From: an uncultured Litoreibacter sp. | Lineage (GTDB): Bacteria > Pseudomonadota > Alphaproteobacteria > Rhodobacterales > Rhodobacteraceae | DNA length: 7,924 bases | Direction: 5' to 3' | Assembly (NCBI GenBank): GCA_937928335.1 | Contig: CALFWN010000071.1 | Span: forward strand, 1 to 7,924 | Shown: in pieces, positions 1-7,600 of the stretch | Numbering within the stretch: the stretch's first letter is position 1 | How the letters are laid out: each line of letters opens with the position of its first letter | The notes under the pieces: generated by a model | Told to the model about the DNA's origin: nothing | The model's database searches: none | What the model saw: the letters and a program-made list of their open reading frames with translations, nothing else | Position numbers and translations under genes: made by a program

Positions 1-58
1 GCTTATGGAGGGGTAACGGTAACCGCCGTATGACAGCGTATAAATTTTGTTGATCCCC

Positions 59-70
59 CACGAATTCGTG
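59..70. promoter_or_regulatory. 12-bp perfect palindrome (CACGAATTCGTG)
   Basis: CACGAATTCGTG is its own reverse complement over 12 bases, with no central spacer. A site like this could bind a dimeric regulator, and it lies in a gene-free region upstream of a regulator gene. No specific family motif is recognised. Chance occurrence is possible. Confidence 0.25.
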
Positions 71-117
71 AAGCATTGAGCGGGATTGATTTTGAGTCAA
101 CTGTGAGGACATGAATT

Positions 118-148
118 TCGGGCGCGGCAACCCGGTTTGAGCGCCCGA
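118..148. other. Hairpin with 8-bp GC-rich stem
   Basis: TCGGGCGC at 118-125 pairs perfectly with GCGCCCGA at 141-148 around a 15-base loop. A second small inverted repeat follows directly: CAGATG at 149-154 and CATCTG at 165-170. Neither is followed by a T-run on either strand, so a canonical intrinsic terminator is not supported. They could still end transcription from an upstream plus-strand gene or form part of a regulatory region. Confidence 0.35.
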
Positions 149-228
149 CAGATGTGACGCGCCCCATCTGAAAACTGCCCTGTAGACCAAAGTGTTCTGG
201 CGCATGTCGGGCTTTCGAATTAGGTGAG

Positions 229-257
229 ATATTGTGTTTAGTATACTGTTTTATAAT
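229..257 (+). promoter_or_regulatory. Possible promoter for the LysR-type gene
   Basis: A perfect TATAAT -10 hexamer lies at 252-257 and a near match, TATACT, at 242-247, inside a distinctly AT-rich island (about 216-267) in otherwise GC-rich DNA. No good -35 element is found at the correct spacing; the hexamer 17 bases upstream of TATAAT (229-234) is ATATTG. Transcription from here would give a 5' leader of about 230 bases before the start codon at 496. A promoter is plausible, but its direction and use are inferred. Confidence 0.35.
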
Positions 258-495
258 GCTTTTTAACTCCACACCGCACCGCTGACCTTCGCAATGCCCG
301 ACACTGCTTCGCTACCGCTTGGTCCTCCACCACCCTGTATTATGCCTGTCACGCCTGAGGCCGGCCTTGCCGGGCACCCGGATTGCGCCTGCCTGCAAGG
401 GTCGCGCGAATTGGCCAGCCGCCGGCCACCAATACAACCTTCCCGCAGAAAGGGAGTTCTGCTAGGGGAAATCCGAATAGTCTTAACGAGGTCAG

Positions 496-1416
496 ATGAA
501 TTTACGCGACCTAGAGTATGTTGTTGCAGTCGCAAGGCTCAGCAATTTCAGTGCTGCGGCAGCGGCGTGCAACGTATCGCAGCCCGCGCTTTCAAACCAG
601 ATCAAGAAGCTGGAAACCGAGCTGGGCACCGAGCTGTTCATCCGCCGCAGCGGGGAGGTTCGGCCAACCCTTGGTGGTCAGAGGATTGTCGAGATTGCCC
701 AGATCATACTGAACAACGCGCAGAGGATCAAAGACACTGCTGCGGAATATCGCGACCCGGAGGCGGTGCCGTTTAATATCGGTCTGACCCCGACCCTTGC
801 GCCTTACCTGACCCAGTATTTCTCGGAATTGTTCTGCAAGCTGTTCCCCAGAATGCGGGTTACCATGATCGAGGACCTGCCCCAAAACATGTTGCGCATG
901 GTTGAAGATCACACATTGGACGTAGCACTTGTCGCCAAGCTCAATCACAGCGCAAATCTCGACTTCACCTCGATCTGGACAGAGCCCCTGTATCTGGGGC
1001 TGCGCAACGGGCATCCGCTTGAGACATTGACCTCGATCACGCCCGAAGACGTGCCTTTGCACGATTTCATCCGCCTGCCCCACTCGTTTGGCTATGAATT
1101 GGAAGATCGCCTGCCCCAGCCGGACCAGCAGGCACGGTCAGCCAAGCGGTTCGACCTGACGGCATTGCGGTTTGAAACCATTTGCCGGCACATCTGCTAT
1201 TCGGATGATTGCACCATCGTATCCGCGCTGGCAGCCGAGCAGTTCCGGCAGGATTCCTGGCCCCTGTCCTTCATTCCGTTCGAGGCGCCCGGCAACATGC
1301 GCGACCTTGGCGCGGCCTCACGCCCGAACTGTCCGCGCAAACCCCTGCTCGCCAAGATCTGCGCCTATATCCAGAGCAACCCGCCCAAGGGCGTCACGCC
1401 TACATTCGAGGCGTGA
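496..1416 (+). CDS. LysR-family transcriptional regulator, OxyR-like
   Basis: This 306-residue protein has the normal length for a LysR-type regulator. Its N-terminus (MNLRDLEYVVAVARLSNFS, then VSQPALSNQIKKLE) is the winged helix-turn-helix domain and most resembles OxyR (MNIRDLEYLVAL, VSQPTLSGQIRKLE). A helical linker near residues 60-85 leads to a periplasmic-binding-protein-like effector domain (about 90-300; NIGLTPTLAPYLTQYF resembles OxyR's IGLIPTVGPYLL). However, the OxyR peroxide-sensing cysteines are absent: the HCLRD segment corresponds to YELED near residues 200-204. Instead Cys230, Cys234 and Cys239 cluster where LysR proteins usually carry a GxGIxxLP motif, with Cys279 and Cys289 further on. 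The start at 496 is preceded by GAGG at 488-491. The gene ends 8 bp from the convergent secretion operon. Membership of the LysR family is secure; the effector and the targets are unknown. Confidence 0.95.
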   Translation: MNLRDLEYVVAVARLSNFSAAAAACNVSQPALSNQIKKLETELGTELFIRRSGEVRPTLGGQRIVEIAQIILNNAQRIKDTAAEYRDPEAVPFNIGLTPTLAPYLTQYFSELFCKLFPRMRVTMIEDLPQNMLRMVEDHTLDVALVAKLNHSANLDFTSIWTEPLYLGLRNGHPLETLTSITPEDVPLHDFIRLPHSFGYELEDRLPQPDQQARSAKRFDLTALRFETICRHICYSDDCTIVSALAAEQFRQDSWPLSFIPFEAPGNMRDLGAASRPNCPRKPLLAKICAYIQSNPPKGVTPTFEA

Positions 1417-1419
1417 CGC
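1391..1419. terminator. Perfect 10-bp inverted repeat between convergent genes, possible bidirectional terminator
   Basis: GCGTCACGCC at 1391-1400 pairs perfectly with GGCGTGACGC at 1410-1419 around a 9-base loop. The right arm contains the regulator's TGA stop (1414-1416), and the repeat sits immediately before the 3' end of the convergent adaptor gene (stop at 1425-1427). Position and strength fit a terminator serving both strands. No T-run follows on either side, so it may instead block 3' exonucleases or act with Rho. Confidence 0.5.
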
Positions 1420-1424
1420 GAGGC

Positions 1425-2795
1425 TCATTCGATGAATGTGCGCGCAAGGCGTTCGCTGAGCGGCTGGGCCAGATAGCTGAGCGCCGTGCGTTCGCCAGTA
1501 TTGACAAACAGGTCCGCAGGCATCCCCGGCACCAGATCCAGTTTCGCGATCTGTTCGGTTTGCTCGCTGTCCAGTTTGACCTGTGCCACGTAGTAGAACT
1601 GACCTGTCCGTTCATCCTCCAGACTGTCCGCCGAGATGTCGATGATCCGGCCCGTTGCCTCGGGCGCTTCGCCCTGATCAAAGGCCGACAGGCGCACGCG
1701 GGATGACTGACCAACAAAGAGCTTTTCGATATCGGCAGTGTTCACCCGTGCCTCCACGATCAACGGCTGGTCGACGGGAACGATGTCAAGGATCGGGGCG
1801 CCGGGGCGCACAACGCCACCTGCGGTAAACACCGTCATTTCAACAACGCGCCCGCTGACGGGTGCCGTGATCGCCACGCGCTTGAGCCGCTCCGTGGCCC
1901 CGACATATTGCGGCGCAAGGGAGGCAAGCGAGGCCTCGACAACCGCCAGCTCATTGGAGGCGGTCTCATCACGCAGGGTTTGCGTGCCGATGGCCGCCAG
2001 ACGCAATTCGTTGATCTGGTTGCGTGTTTGCGTCTCCTGGGTTGCGAGCGTGGCATCAATGCCGTTCAGCCGCTCCACCTCGACACGGCGCGCATTGACG
2101 CGTGCAGCGGCGACCAGCCCCTTGTCCAGCAAGGTCTGCAGATTGGCCAGCTCCTGCAAGGTGATGTCCAGCTGGCGGGTGTTGGAGCCACGTTGCGCCT
2201 GCAACCCGCGCACCTGATCCTCAAGATTGGAGACGCGTTGCTCCATCAGCGCTTTTTCCGCCACGCGAGACCGGTTCTCGACATCAAAGAGCAGCTTTTG
2301 CGTCGTATAGGCCGCGGCCCAGTCCTTCTGATCCATCGCCACAATCAAAGAGGCCGCGACGCCTTCCTTGGCGAAATCATCAGTGCCTTGCAATTGCGCC
2401 AGCAGACGGGCGCGGCGGACCATCAGATCGCCCAACTGGCTTTTGATCACGTCAAGATCAACGCCAAGGTCGGTGCTGTCCAGCTCCAGCAGGGTCTGAC
2501 CTGCCTCAACCAGATCGCCGTTCTTGACGGCAATGGCGCGGACAATGCCGCCATCAAGATGCTCGACAGTCTTGCGGTTGCCTTCGACCACCAAAGTTGC
2601 CGGGGCCACAACGGCGCCGTCAAGCTGTGAAGCGGTGGCCCAATAGACGGACCCGCCGACAAAGCTGGCGACGACAAACAGGCCGAGAAACACGAACCTC
2701 TTGATGCCGGAGCCTCCGTTTTTGGGTTGAACGCGGTTATATTCCTCAAGGCGCAGGATGGGCTTGGGGGACGTGTTGGAGAGTGCGGGCGTCAT
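1425..2795 (-). CDS. HlyD-family type I secretion membrane fusion (adaptor) protein, PrtE/AprE-like
   Basis: This 456-residue protein would be the periplasmic adaptor that joins the ABC exporter to an outer-membrane TolC-like channel. It has a short cytoplasmic N-terminus and one transmembrane segment (about residues 33-53). A lipoyl-like first half follows (VEHLDGGIVRAIAVKNGDLVEAG, split around residues 77-99). Next comes a long alpha-helical hairpin rich in Glu, Gln and Leu (about 115-300), then the second lipoyl half with APVSGRVVEM (311-320). The beta-barrel region ends in the family signature LVPGMPADLF plus TGERTALSYLAQPL (421-446). Length and architecture are normal for the family. The ATG overlaps the transporter stop as ATGA, and AAGGAG lies 7 bases upstream, so translational coupling is likely. 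It contains no cysteine. The partner outer-membrane protein is not in this window. Confidence 0.96.
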   Translation of the reverse strand: MTPALSNTSPKPILRLEEYNRVQPKNGGSGIKRFVFLGLFVVASFVGGSVYWATASQLDGAVVAPATLVVEGNRKTVEHLDGGIVRAIAVKNGDLVEAGQTLLELDSTDLGVDLDVIKSQLGDLMVRRARLLAQLQGTDDFAKEGVAASLIVAMDQKDWAAAYTTQKLLFDVENRSRVAEKALMEQRVSNLEDQVRGLQAQRGSNTRQLDITLQELANLQTLLDKGLVAAARVNARRVEVERLNGIDATLATQETQTRNQINELRLAAIGTQTLRDETASNELAVVEASLASLAPQYVGATERLKRVAITAPVSGRVVEMTVFTAGGVVRPGAPILDIVPVDQPLIVEARVNTADIEKLFVGQSSRVRLSAFDQGEAPEATGRIIDISADSLEDERTGQFYYVAQVKLDSEQTEQIAKLDLVPGMPADLFVNTGERTALSYLAQPLSERLARTFIE

Positions 2796-4540
2796 TGGAC
2801 AGCTCCTTCTTTTAGCATAGTTTGTTGTGCCGGGCGTGCTGGCAGCTGCGCGGCAGGTTTCTGGGCGACACGGTCCGGCTTGCGTGGGCGCAGGATGTCT
2901 TCCTTTTGACCAAAGCCGGTCTGCGCGCCCTTGTTCAGCGTCAGGACCTTGTTGACCGCTTCAAGCGTGCTGGGCCGATGGGTCATCACGAATGTAATGG
3001 CCCCGCGTGCGCTCGCTTCACGGATGGCATTGCGCAAGGCCAGCTCGCCCTGACCATCAAGGTCGGAGTTCGGCTCGTCCAGCACCAGGATGAACGGGTC
3101 ATCATAGAGCGCGCGGGCAAGCGCGATCCGCTGGCGTTGCCCACCCGACAAGTGAAAGCCATTGCCGATTTCGGTGGCGTAGCCATCAGGCAGGCCGCTG
3201 ACCAGACCGTGCACCCCCGCCGAGATGGCGGCCGCCAACACTTTGGCATCGTCAATGGATGTCGAGAACCGCGCGATGTTTTCACGGATTGTCCCGTCAA
3301 ACAACTGCACGTCCTGTGGCAGATAGCCGATCAGCTGGCCCAGCTCCTGTGGGTCCCACTTATCCATCGGGGTGCCGTCCAGACGGATGGCGCCGCGTTG
3401 CGGCACCCAGATACCTGCCAGCATCTTGGCCAGCGTTGACTTGCCGGACCCGCTATGTCCGATCACCGCCACCACATCGCCTGCCGAGAGTTCGAACTCG
3501 ATGCCGCCGATGGTGGCATTCTTGGCAAGTGGTGGTCCGGCCTGAGCAATGGCTGCATTCAGCGATATCTGCGGGCGCGGCATTGCCAGACGCTGGGGCG
3601 TCTCGGGGTAGGTCTCGGACAATGCGCGCAGGCTCTTGTAAGAGCCGCGTGCGGCGAGAAAGGTCCGCCATTGCCCGATCAGCTGATCGATGGGCGCAAG
3701 CGCACGGGCCAGCACGATGGTTGCAGCGATCATAACCCCGGCGGTTGCATCACCAAGCACGGCAAGCGCGGCTCCAAGGCCAAGCATCGCGGATTGCAAA
3801 GCCATGCGAACGGTCTTGGACATCACCGAAAAGCTGGCAAGCCGGTCGCTGACACGCGATTTCAGGTGATGGGCATCATGTTGCAGAGCTGTCCAGCGAC
3901 GGGCGAGATCACCAGTCATACCCATAGCATGGACAAGCTCTGCGTTTTGTTCACTCGACGTGAACAAACTGTCGGACCTGGCACGCGCGCTGGATGCGTC
4001 CTGCATCACGTCCGAGGACCGCGCGTTATTGATCAGGGCCATCAAAGTCAGCAGCAACGCACCGGCTAGGCCAAGGGCGCCAAGATAAGGGTGCAGCACG
4101 TAGAGCACCCCGAGATAGAGCGGGATCCACGGCGCATCGAAGAACGCGAGCAAGGTGGGCCCGGAGATGAAGTCGCGCAGACCGTTGACATCGGCGGCGG
4201 TGTTTTCGGCAGAGGCCGTGCCCTGCAGACGGCGGCGTATCGAGGCCTGCAAGACAGGCGCGCCGATATTCAGCTCGAAACGTGCACCAAGGCGGCTGAG
4301 GATGCGCATACGGATCAGGTCCAGCATCCCCGTGACGATAAAGACGCCGCCCAGCAGGATGCTGAGTGCGATCAACGTATCCATATTCTGGCTGGTGAGG
4401 ACCCGGTCATAGACCTGCAGCATGTAAAGCGGTCCGGCAAGCATCAGGACATTCAGGATCATGCTGAAGAAGGCGATTGCGGTAAATCCGGGGCGCAGGG
4501 CGCGCCATGCGGATGTGACTGTGGATTTTTTCTGAAACAT
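2792..4540 (-). CDS. Type I secretion ABC transporter (permease/ATPase), PrtD-like
   Basis: This 582-residue half-transporter would energise export of the neighbouring RTX protein. About six membrane segments occupy residues 20-285, beginning TAIAFFSMILNVLMLAGPLYML, the typical PrtD-family opening with YDRVL just after. There is no N-terminal peptidase C39 domain, as in PrtD-type rather than bacteriocin exporters. The nucleotide-binding domain shows Walker A GHSGSGKST (361-369), Q-loop YLPQD (Gln409), signature LSGGQ (464-468), Walker B FILVLDEP (483-490) and the switch His521, all intact. A Pro/Ala/Gln-rich tail follows (about 550-575). I chose the ATG at 4540 because AAAGAG lies 9 bases upstream and MFQKKS starts like family members. 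An upstream in-frame ATG at 4594 would encode 18 extra residues across a hairpin. It overlaps the adaptor gene by 4 bp. Confidence 0.96.
   Translation of the reverse strand: MFQKKSTVTSAWRALRPGFTAIAFFSMILNVLMLAGPLYMLQVYDRVLTSQNMDTLIALSILLGGVFIVTGMLDLIRMRILSRLGARFELNIGAPVLQASIRRRLQGTASAENTAADVNGLRDFISGPTLLAFFDAPWIPLYLGVLYVLHPYLGALGLAGALLLTLMALINNARSSDVMQDASSARARSDSLFTSSEQNAELVHAMGMTGDLARRWTALQHDAHHLKSRVSDRLASFSVMSKTVRMALQSAMLGLGAALAVLGDATAGVMIAATIVLARALAPIDQLIGQWRTFLAARGSYKSLRALSETYPETPQRLAMPRPQISLNAAIAQAGPPLAKNATIGGIEFELSAGDVVAVIGHSGSGKSTLAKMLAGIWVPQRGAIRLDGTPMDKWDPQELGQLIGYLPQDVQLFDGTIRENIARFSTSIDDAKVLAAAISAGVHGLVSGLPDGYATEIGNGFHLSGGQRQRIALARALYDDPFILVLDEPNSDLDGQGELALRNAIREASARGAITFVMTHRPSTLEAVNKVLTLNKGAQTGFGQKEDILRPRKPDRVAQKPAAQLPARPAQQTMLKEGAVQ
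2803..2808 (-). promoter_or_regulatory. Ribosome binding site of the adaptor gene
   Basis: AAGGAG on the minus strand lies 7 bases before the adaptor ATG, inside the last codons of the transporter gene. It fixes the adaptor start at 2795 and supports efficient translation despite the 4-bp overlap. Confidence 0.75.
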
Positions 4541-4549
4541 GGGGGTGAT

Positions 4550-4555
4550 CTCTTT
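4550..4555 (-). promoter_or_regulatory. Ribosome binding site of the ABC transporter gene
   Basis: AAAGAG on the minus strand, one mismatch from AAGGAG, lies 9 bases before the ATG at 4540. It supports this start over the upstream in-frame ATG at 4594, which falls inside the neighbouring hairpin region. Confidence 0.55.
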
Positions 4556-4566
4556 TTCAGGGTGAA

Positions 4567-4592
4567 GAGGTGGCGACAAATGCCGCCACCTC
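4567..4592 (-). terminator. Intercistronic hairpin between substrate and exporter genes, possible attenuator
   Basis: GAGGTGGCG at 4567-4575 pairs perfectly with CGCCACCTC at 4584-4592 around an 8-base loop. It lies 13 bases after the substrate stop codon (4606-4608) and just before the transporter ribosome site. On the transcribed strand the stem is followed by TTCACCC rather than a T-run. It is therefore more likely a partial terminator or an mRNA-stabilising structure than a full stop. This arrangement would give much substrate and little exporter, as is known for other type I secretion operons such as hly. Confidence 0.6.
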
Positions 4593-4605
4593 AAAGATGT
4601 GTCGA

Positions 4606-7600
4606 TTACGCGATGAAGTCGTCGTCGATCAGGTCAACCCGGTTGACCCCTTCCAGCCGCACGGAGGCGTCTGAAGAGAAGGACAGAACCGCGTCGTTGC
4701 CGTCTTGAGTGACTTGCAGAGTTGCTGCAAAATCGGGCCCGAAGTCGGAGAAGTCCAACCGGTCGATGCCGACCTGGAAGTCACCGATGGTGTCGTTGCC
4801 GAACTGGCCTTCGAAGGTGAAGGTGTCAGACCCTTCGCCACCCAGCAGCAGGTCGTCGCCGCCCTGCCCGTTCAGCACGTCGTCGCCCTCTTCGCCCCGC
4901 AGGGTGTTGGAGAGGTCGGAGCCGACGATGATGTCGCCATCATCCGAGCCGATCACGTTCTCGATGGAGCTGAGAACATCGACTTCGATCTGGTTGTCGA
5001 TAACATCCGGACCAACGATGCCTGTGGGGGCATCAGGGTCGATGATACCACCGGCATCTACCAGCGTGTCCTGAAGGATCGGACCGTTTTGACCAGCAGG
5101 CGCATTGTGCACGTGGATGGCCGAGACGGCACCGGGCACAGGTGTCTGCAGGTCTGCCTCATTCAGGCCGACAACGCTCAGTTCGGAGGAATAAAGCACC
5201 TCGCCCTGCTCGTTGAAGGAGATCGTGATGGTCCCTTCACCCGTGGCCGCGCTGTCAGAGGTTGGCCCTGGCTCCTGGCTCGCATCCAACGACCCGGCAA
5301 GCTCGATCACCCGGCCATGGCCGGTCCCGGTGTCGCTGACAATGCTCAGCTGACCGCGGATCTCACCACCAAGGAAGTCGCTTGTATGGACGTTGAAATA
5401 CAGGTTGCCCGCTTCGGCTGCCGCGACGAATGCCGCGCCATTGGTGACAACCTGATCCCTGACAGAGACGTTGAAGCCTGTGTCACGGGTGGCTGTGCCA
5501 TTGCCGTTTGCGCCAAGGTTGACATCCACCGCCACGTCCTGATCAGAGAAATCTGCCGTGTCGATGCCGTCGCCGCCTTCGATGAAGTCATTGCCGAGGC
5601 CGCCAACGATCACGTTGTCGCCGTTCCCTGCAATCAAGACGTCATCGCCTGCGCCGCCATCGACGACGCCGTTGATCTGACCGAGGTCTACAACGACGTC
5701 GTCTCCGGCACCAAGTAACACGTTACCATTTACAACACCTTCGTCATCATTGACGAATGTCACGCTACCTGCATCAGTGGCATCGATGGCGTTCACCGTA
5801 CCGGTGATTTCACCCTCGTTGATGATCGCACCCAGAAGGTTCAGACCACCGTCGATCCGGATACCTGCGGCAGCATCGCTGTCCGAGGACCCGGCGATGA
5901 CACCGTCATTCTGGACCAGACCGGCAAAACTTGCGTCTTCCTGGTTGCTGAACAGACGCAGACCGTCACCGATTGTGTTGCCCTCGACCGCGTCGCCGCG
6001 ACCTTGAAAGACACCTTCGTTGAAGATGGCAGCCGACACGACGTCCCCTGCCACGTCACCGGTTTGCAGCGCCACGGCGGAGCCGTTATTGCCGATACCC
6101 GCATCCACGAGCCCAGTGTTGGTGAAGGTGTAGTTGTCCGCGGTCGCATCCGCATAGACGGTTCCGTTGCGCTGATCGCCAGTCCCCAGGATGGAGCCTG
6201 CGTTTTCAACGCTCAAGCCTTCGCCGTCGATGTTCAGCGCACGGCTGCCCGAGGACACGACGCCGCTTTCTTCGTTGACGAAGGAACCGCCCGTGTGATC
6301 GCCGGTGCCAAAATATACACCGTTCTGCACACCAGCAATGGTGCCTGCGTTGGACAGGGAGCCCTGGAAGTTGATGCCATTGACAACCCGAAGACCAGCC
6401 ACGGTGCCGTTGGCACCCTCAGACGAGATCTCGCCCGAGTTGGTGAGTGTCGCATCTGTCGTGCCGGTGTTGCCGACATTGCCGATACGCACGCCGTCAC
6501 CGGCCAGAGGTGTTCCGGCTGCGGCATTGCCACGGCCCTGGATCACGCCGTCATTGTTCAGCTCGAACGTGTTGGCCCCATCTGCGGCATCACCGATCTC
6601 GACACCAAAGCCCGACCCCTGATTGCCGGCCCCGGCATCGATTGTCCCGTTTGCGAGGTTGGAGACCGTGAAATCATCAGCCGTCCCGTCTGCGTAAACG
6701 GTGCCGTTGCGCTGGTCGCTGGTGCCAAGGATGTCGCCACCGTTGATCAGGTCAACGCCGGTGCCGTCGATATTCACCGCGCGGCTGCCCGACTGGATCG
6801 TGCCAAAGTTCAGCACATCCAGATCATGTTCGCCTTCACCAATATAGAGGCCATTGCGAACCCCTTCGATGGTGCCGGTCGAAGTGTTCAGGATACGGCC
6901 CTCAGCAGCCACACCATCCGCGATGCGAATACCGCCAGCCGTGCCCTGGTTGCTCTCGGAGGAGACCAGACCGCTATTGACAATGTCCGTGTCGGAAACA
7001 GTGCCTTCGGCGCCGTTGTTGATGCGGATACCGTCACCGGCCCCGCCTGTGTTCGCAGCTTCCTGGCCACGGCCCTGAATGGTTGCGCCAAAGCCGTTGA
7101 AGATGGTGTTGGACACCACATCGCCAACCTCGTCACCAACCTGCAGCGAGACCCCTGCGCCGCTATTGCCTTCGCCTGCGTCGATGGTCGCGCCTGAGAA
7201 GTTCGACAAGGTGACGTCTTCAGCCGTTGCGTTGGTGTAGACAGTCCCGTTGCGCTGGTCGTCGGTCCCGACAATGTCGCCGAAGTTGCGAACAGTGATG
7301 CCTGCGCCTTCGATCTCGACGGCGCGGCTGTCAGAGGAAATGACGCCACCGCGGAAGTTGTCGAGCGAGCCTGTGCTGTCTGCGCCGCTGAATTCAACAC
7401 CGTTCAACTCGCCAGCGATGCTGCCGAAGTTGCGGATGTCCGCGCTGGCGCCATCGGCAACTTCAATGCCGGTTGCAACAGCGCCGTCAGCATCAATGCT
7501 GCCGGAGCGGAAGTTGAAGAGCTGCGCGTCTTCGCCCTCGACCAGAACAGCCGCATCGGCGTTGTTCGTCTCGACCTGGCCAAAGTTCAGGAACCGGGCA

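Larger units (their letters stand above)
1..495. other. Non-coding region upstream of the LysR-type gene
   Basis: I find no convincing gene here. The stretch contains short inverted repeats and an AT-rich patch, listed separately. In plus-strand frame 1 the first ten codons read AYGGVTVTAV and stop with TGA at 31-33. That could be the C-terminus of a gene entering from outside the window, but ten residues are too few to decide. Minus-strand open frames at 3-272 (GTG start) and 263-535 lack a good ribosome site and any recognisable protein pattern. A plus-strand frame running from 294 into the regulator gene is proline- and cysteine-rich out-of-frame translation. Confidence 0.6.

Noticed and set aside
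3..272. Minus-strand frame of 89 codons at the left edge
   Set aside because: It has a GTG start with no ribosome site, runs through the AT-rich promoter-like patch and several inverted repeats, and encodes no recognisable motif.
359..366. GGCCGGCC palindrome
   Set aside because: An 8-bp all-GC palindrome is expected by chance in DNA of this composition and has no supporting context.
4541..4594. N-terminal extension of the ABC transporter from an ATG at 4594 (MRWRHLSPPLHPEKEITP)
   Set aside because: The extension is encoded largely by the intercistronic hairpin and is unlike family N-termini, whereas the ATG at 4540 has a ribosome site.
4705..5718. Long plus-strand open frame (337 codons) antisense to the substrate gene
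   Set aside because: It is the antisense shadow of a GC-rich gene with Asp/Gly/Val-biased codons. It shows no family motif, and the minus-strand reading has clear RTX and CHRD patterns.
6004..7197. Long plus-strand open frame (397 codons) antisense to the repeat array
   Set aside because: It stays open because the underlying 540-bp repeat is reiterated. The product is an Ala/Val/Asp-rich mirror with no recognisable domain.
5725..7593. CRISPR array or mobile-element interpretation of the tandem repeats
   Set aside because: The repeats are about 540 bp, diverged, in frame and translated as one continuous protein, without spacers or terminal inverted repeats.
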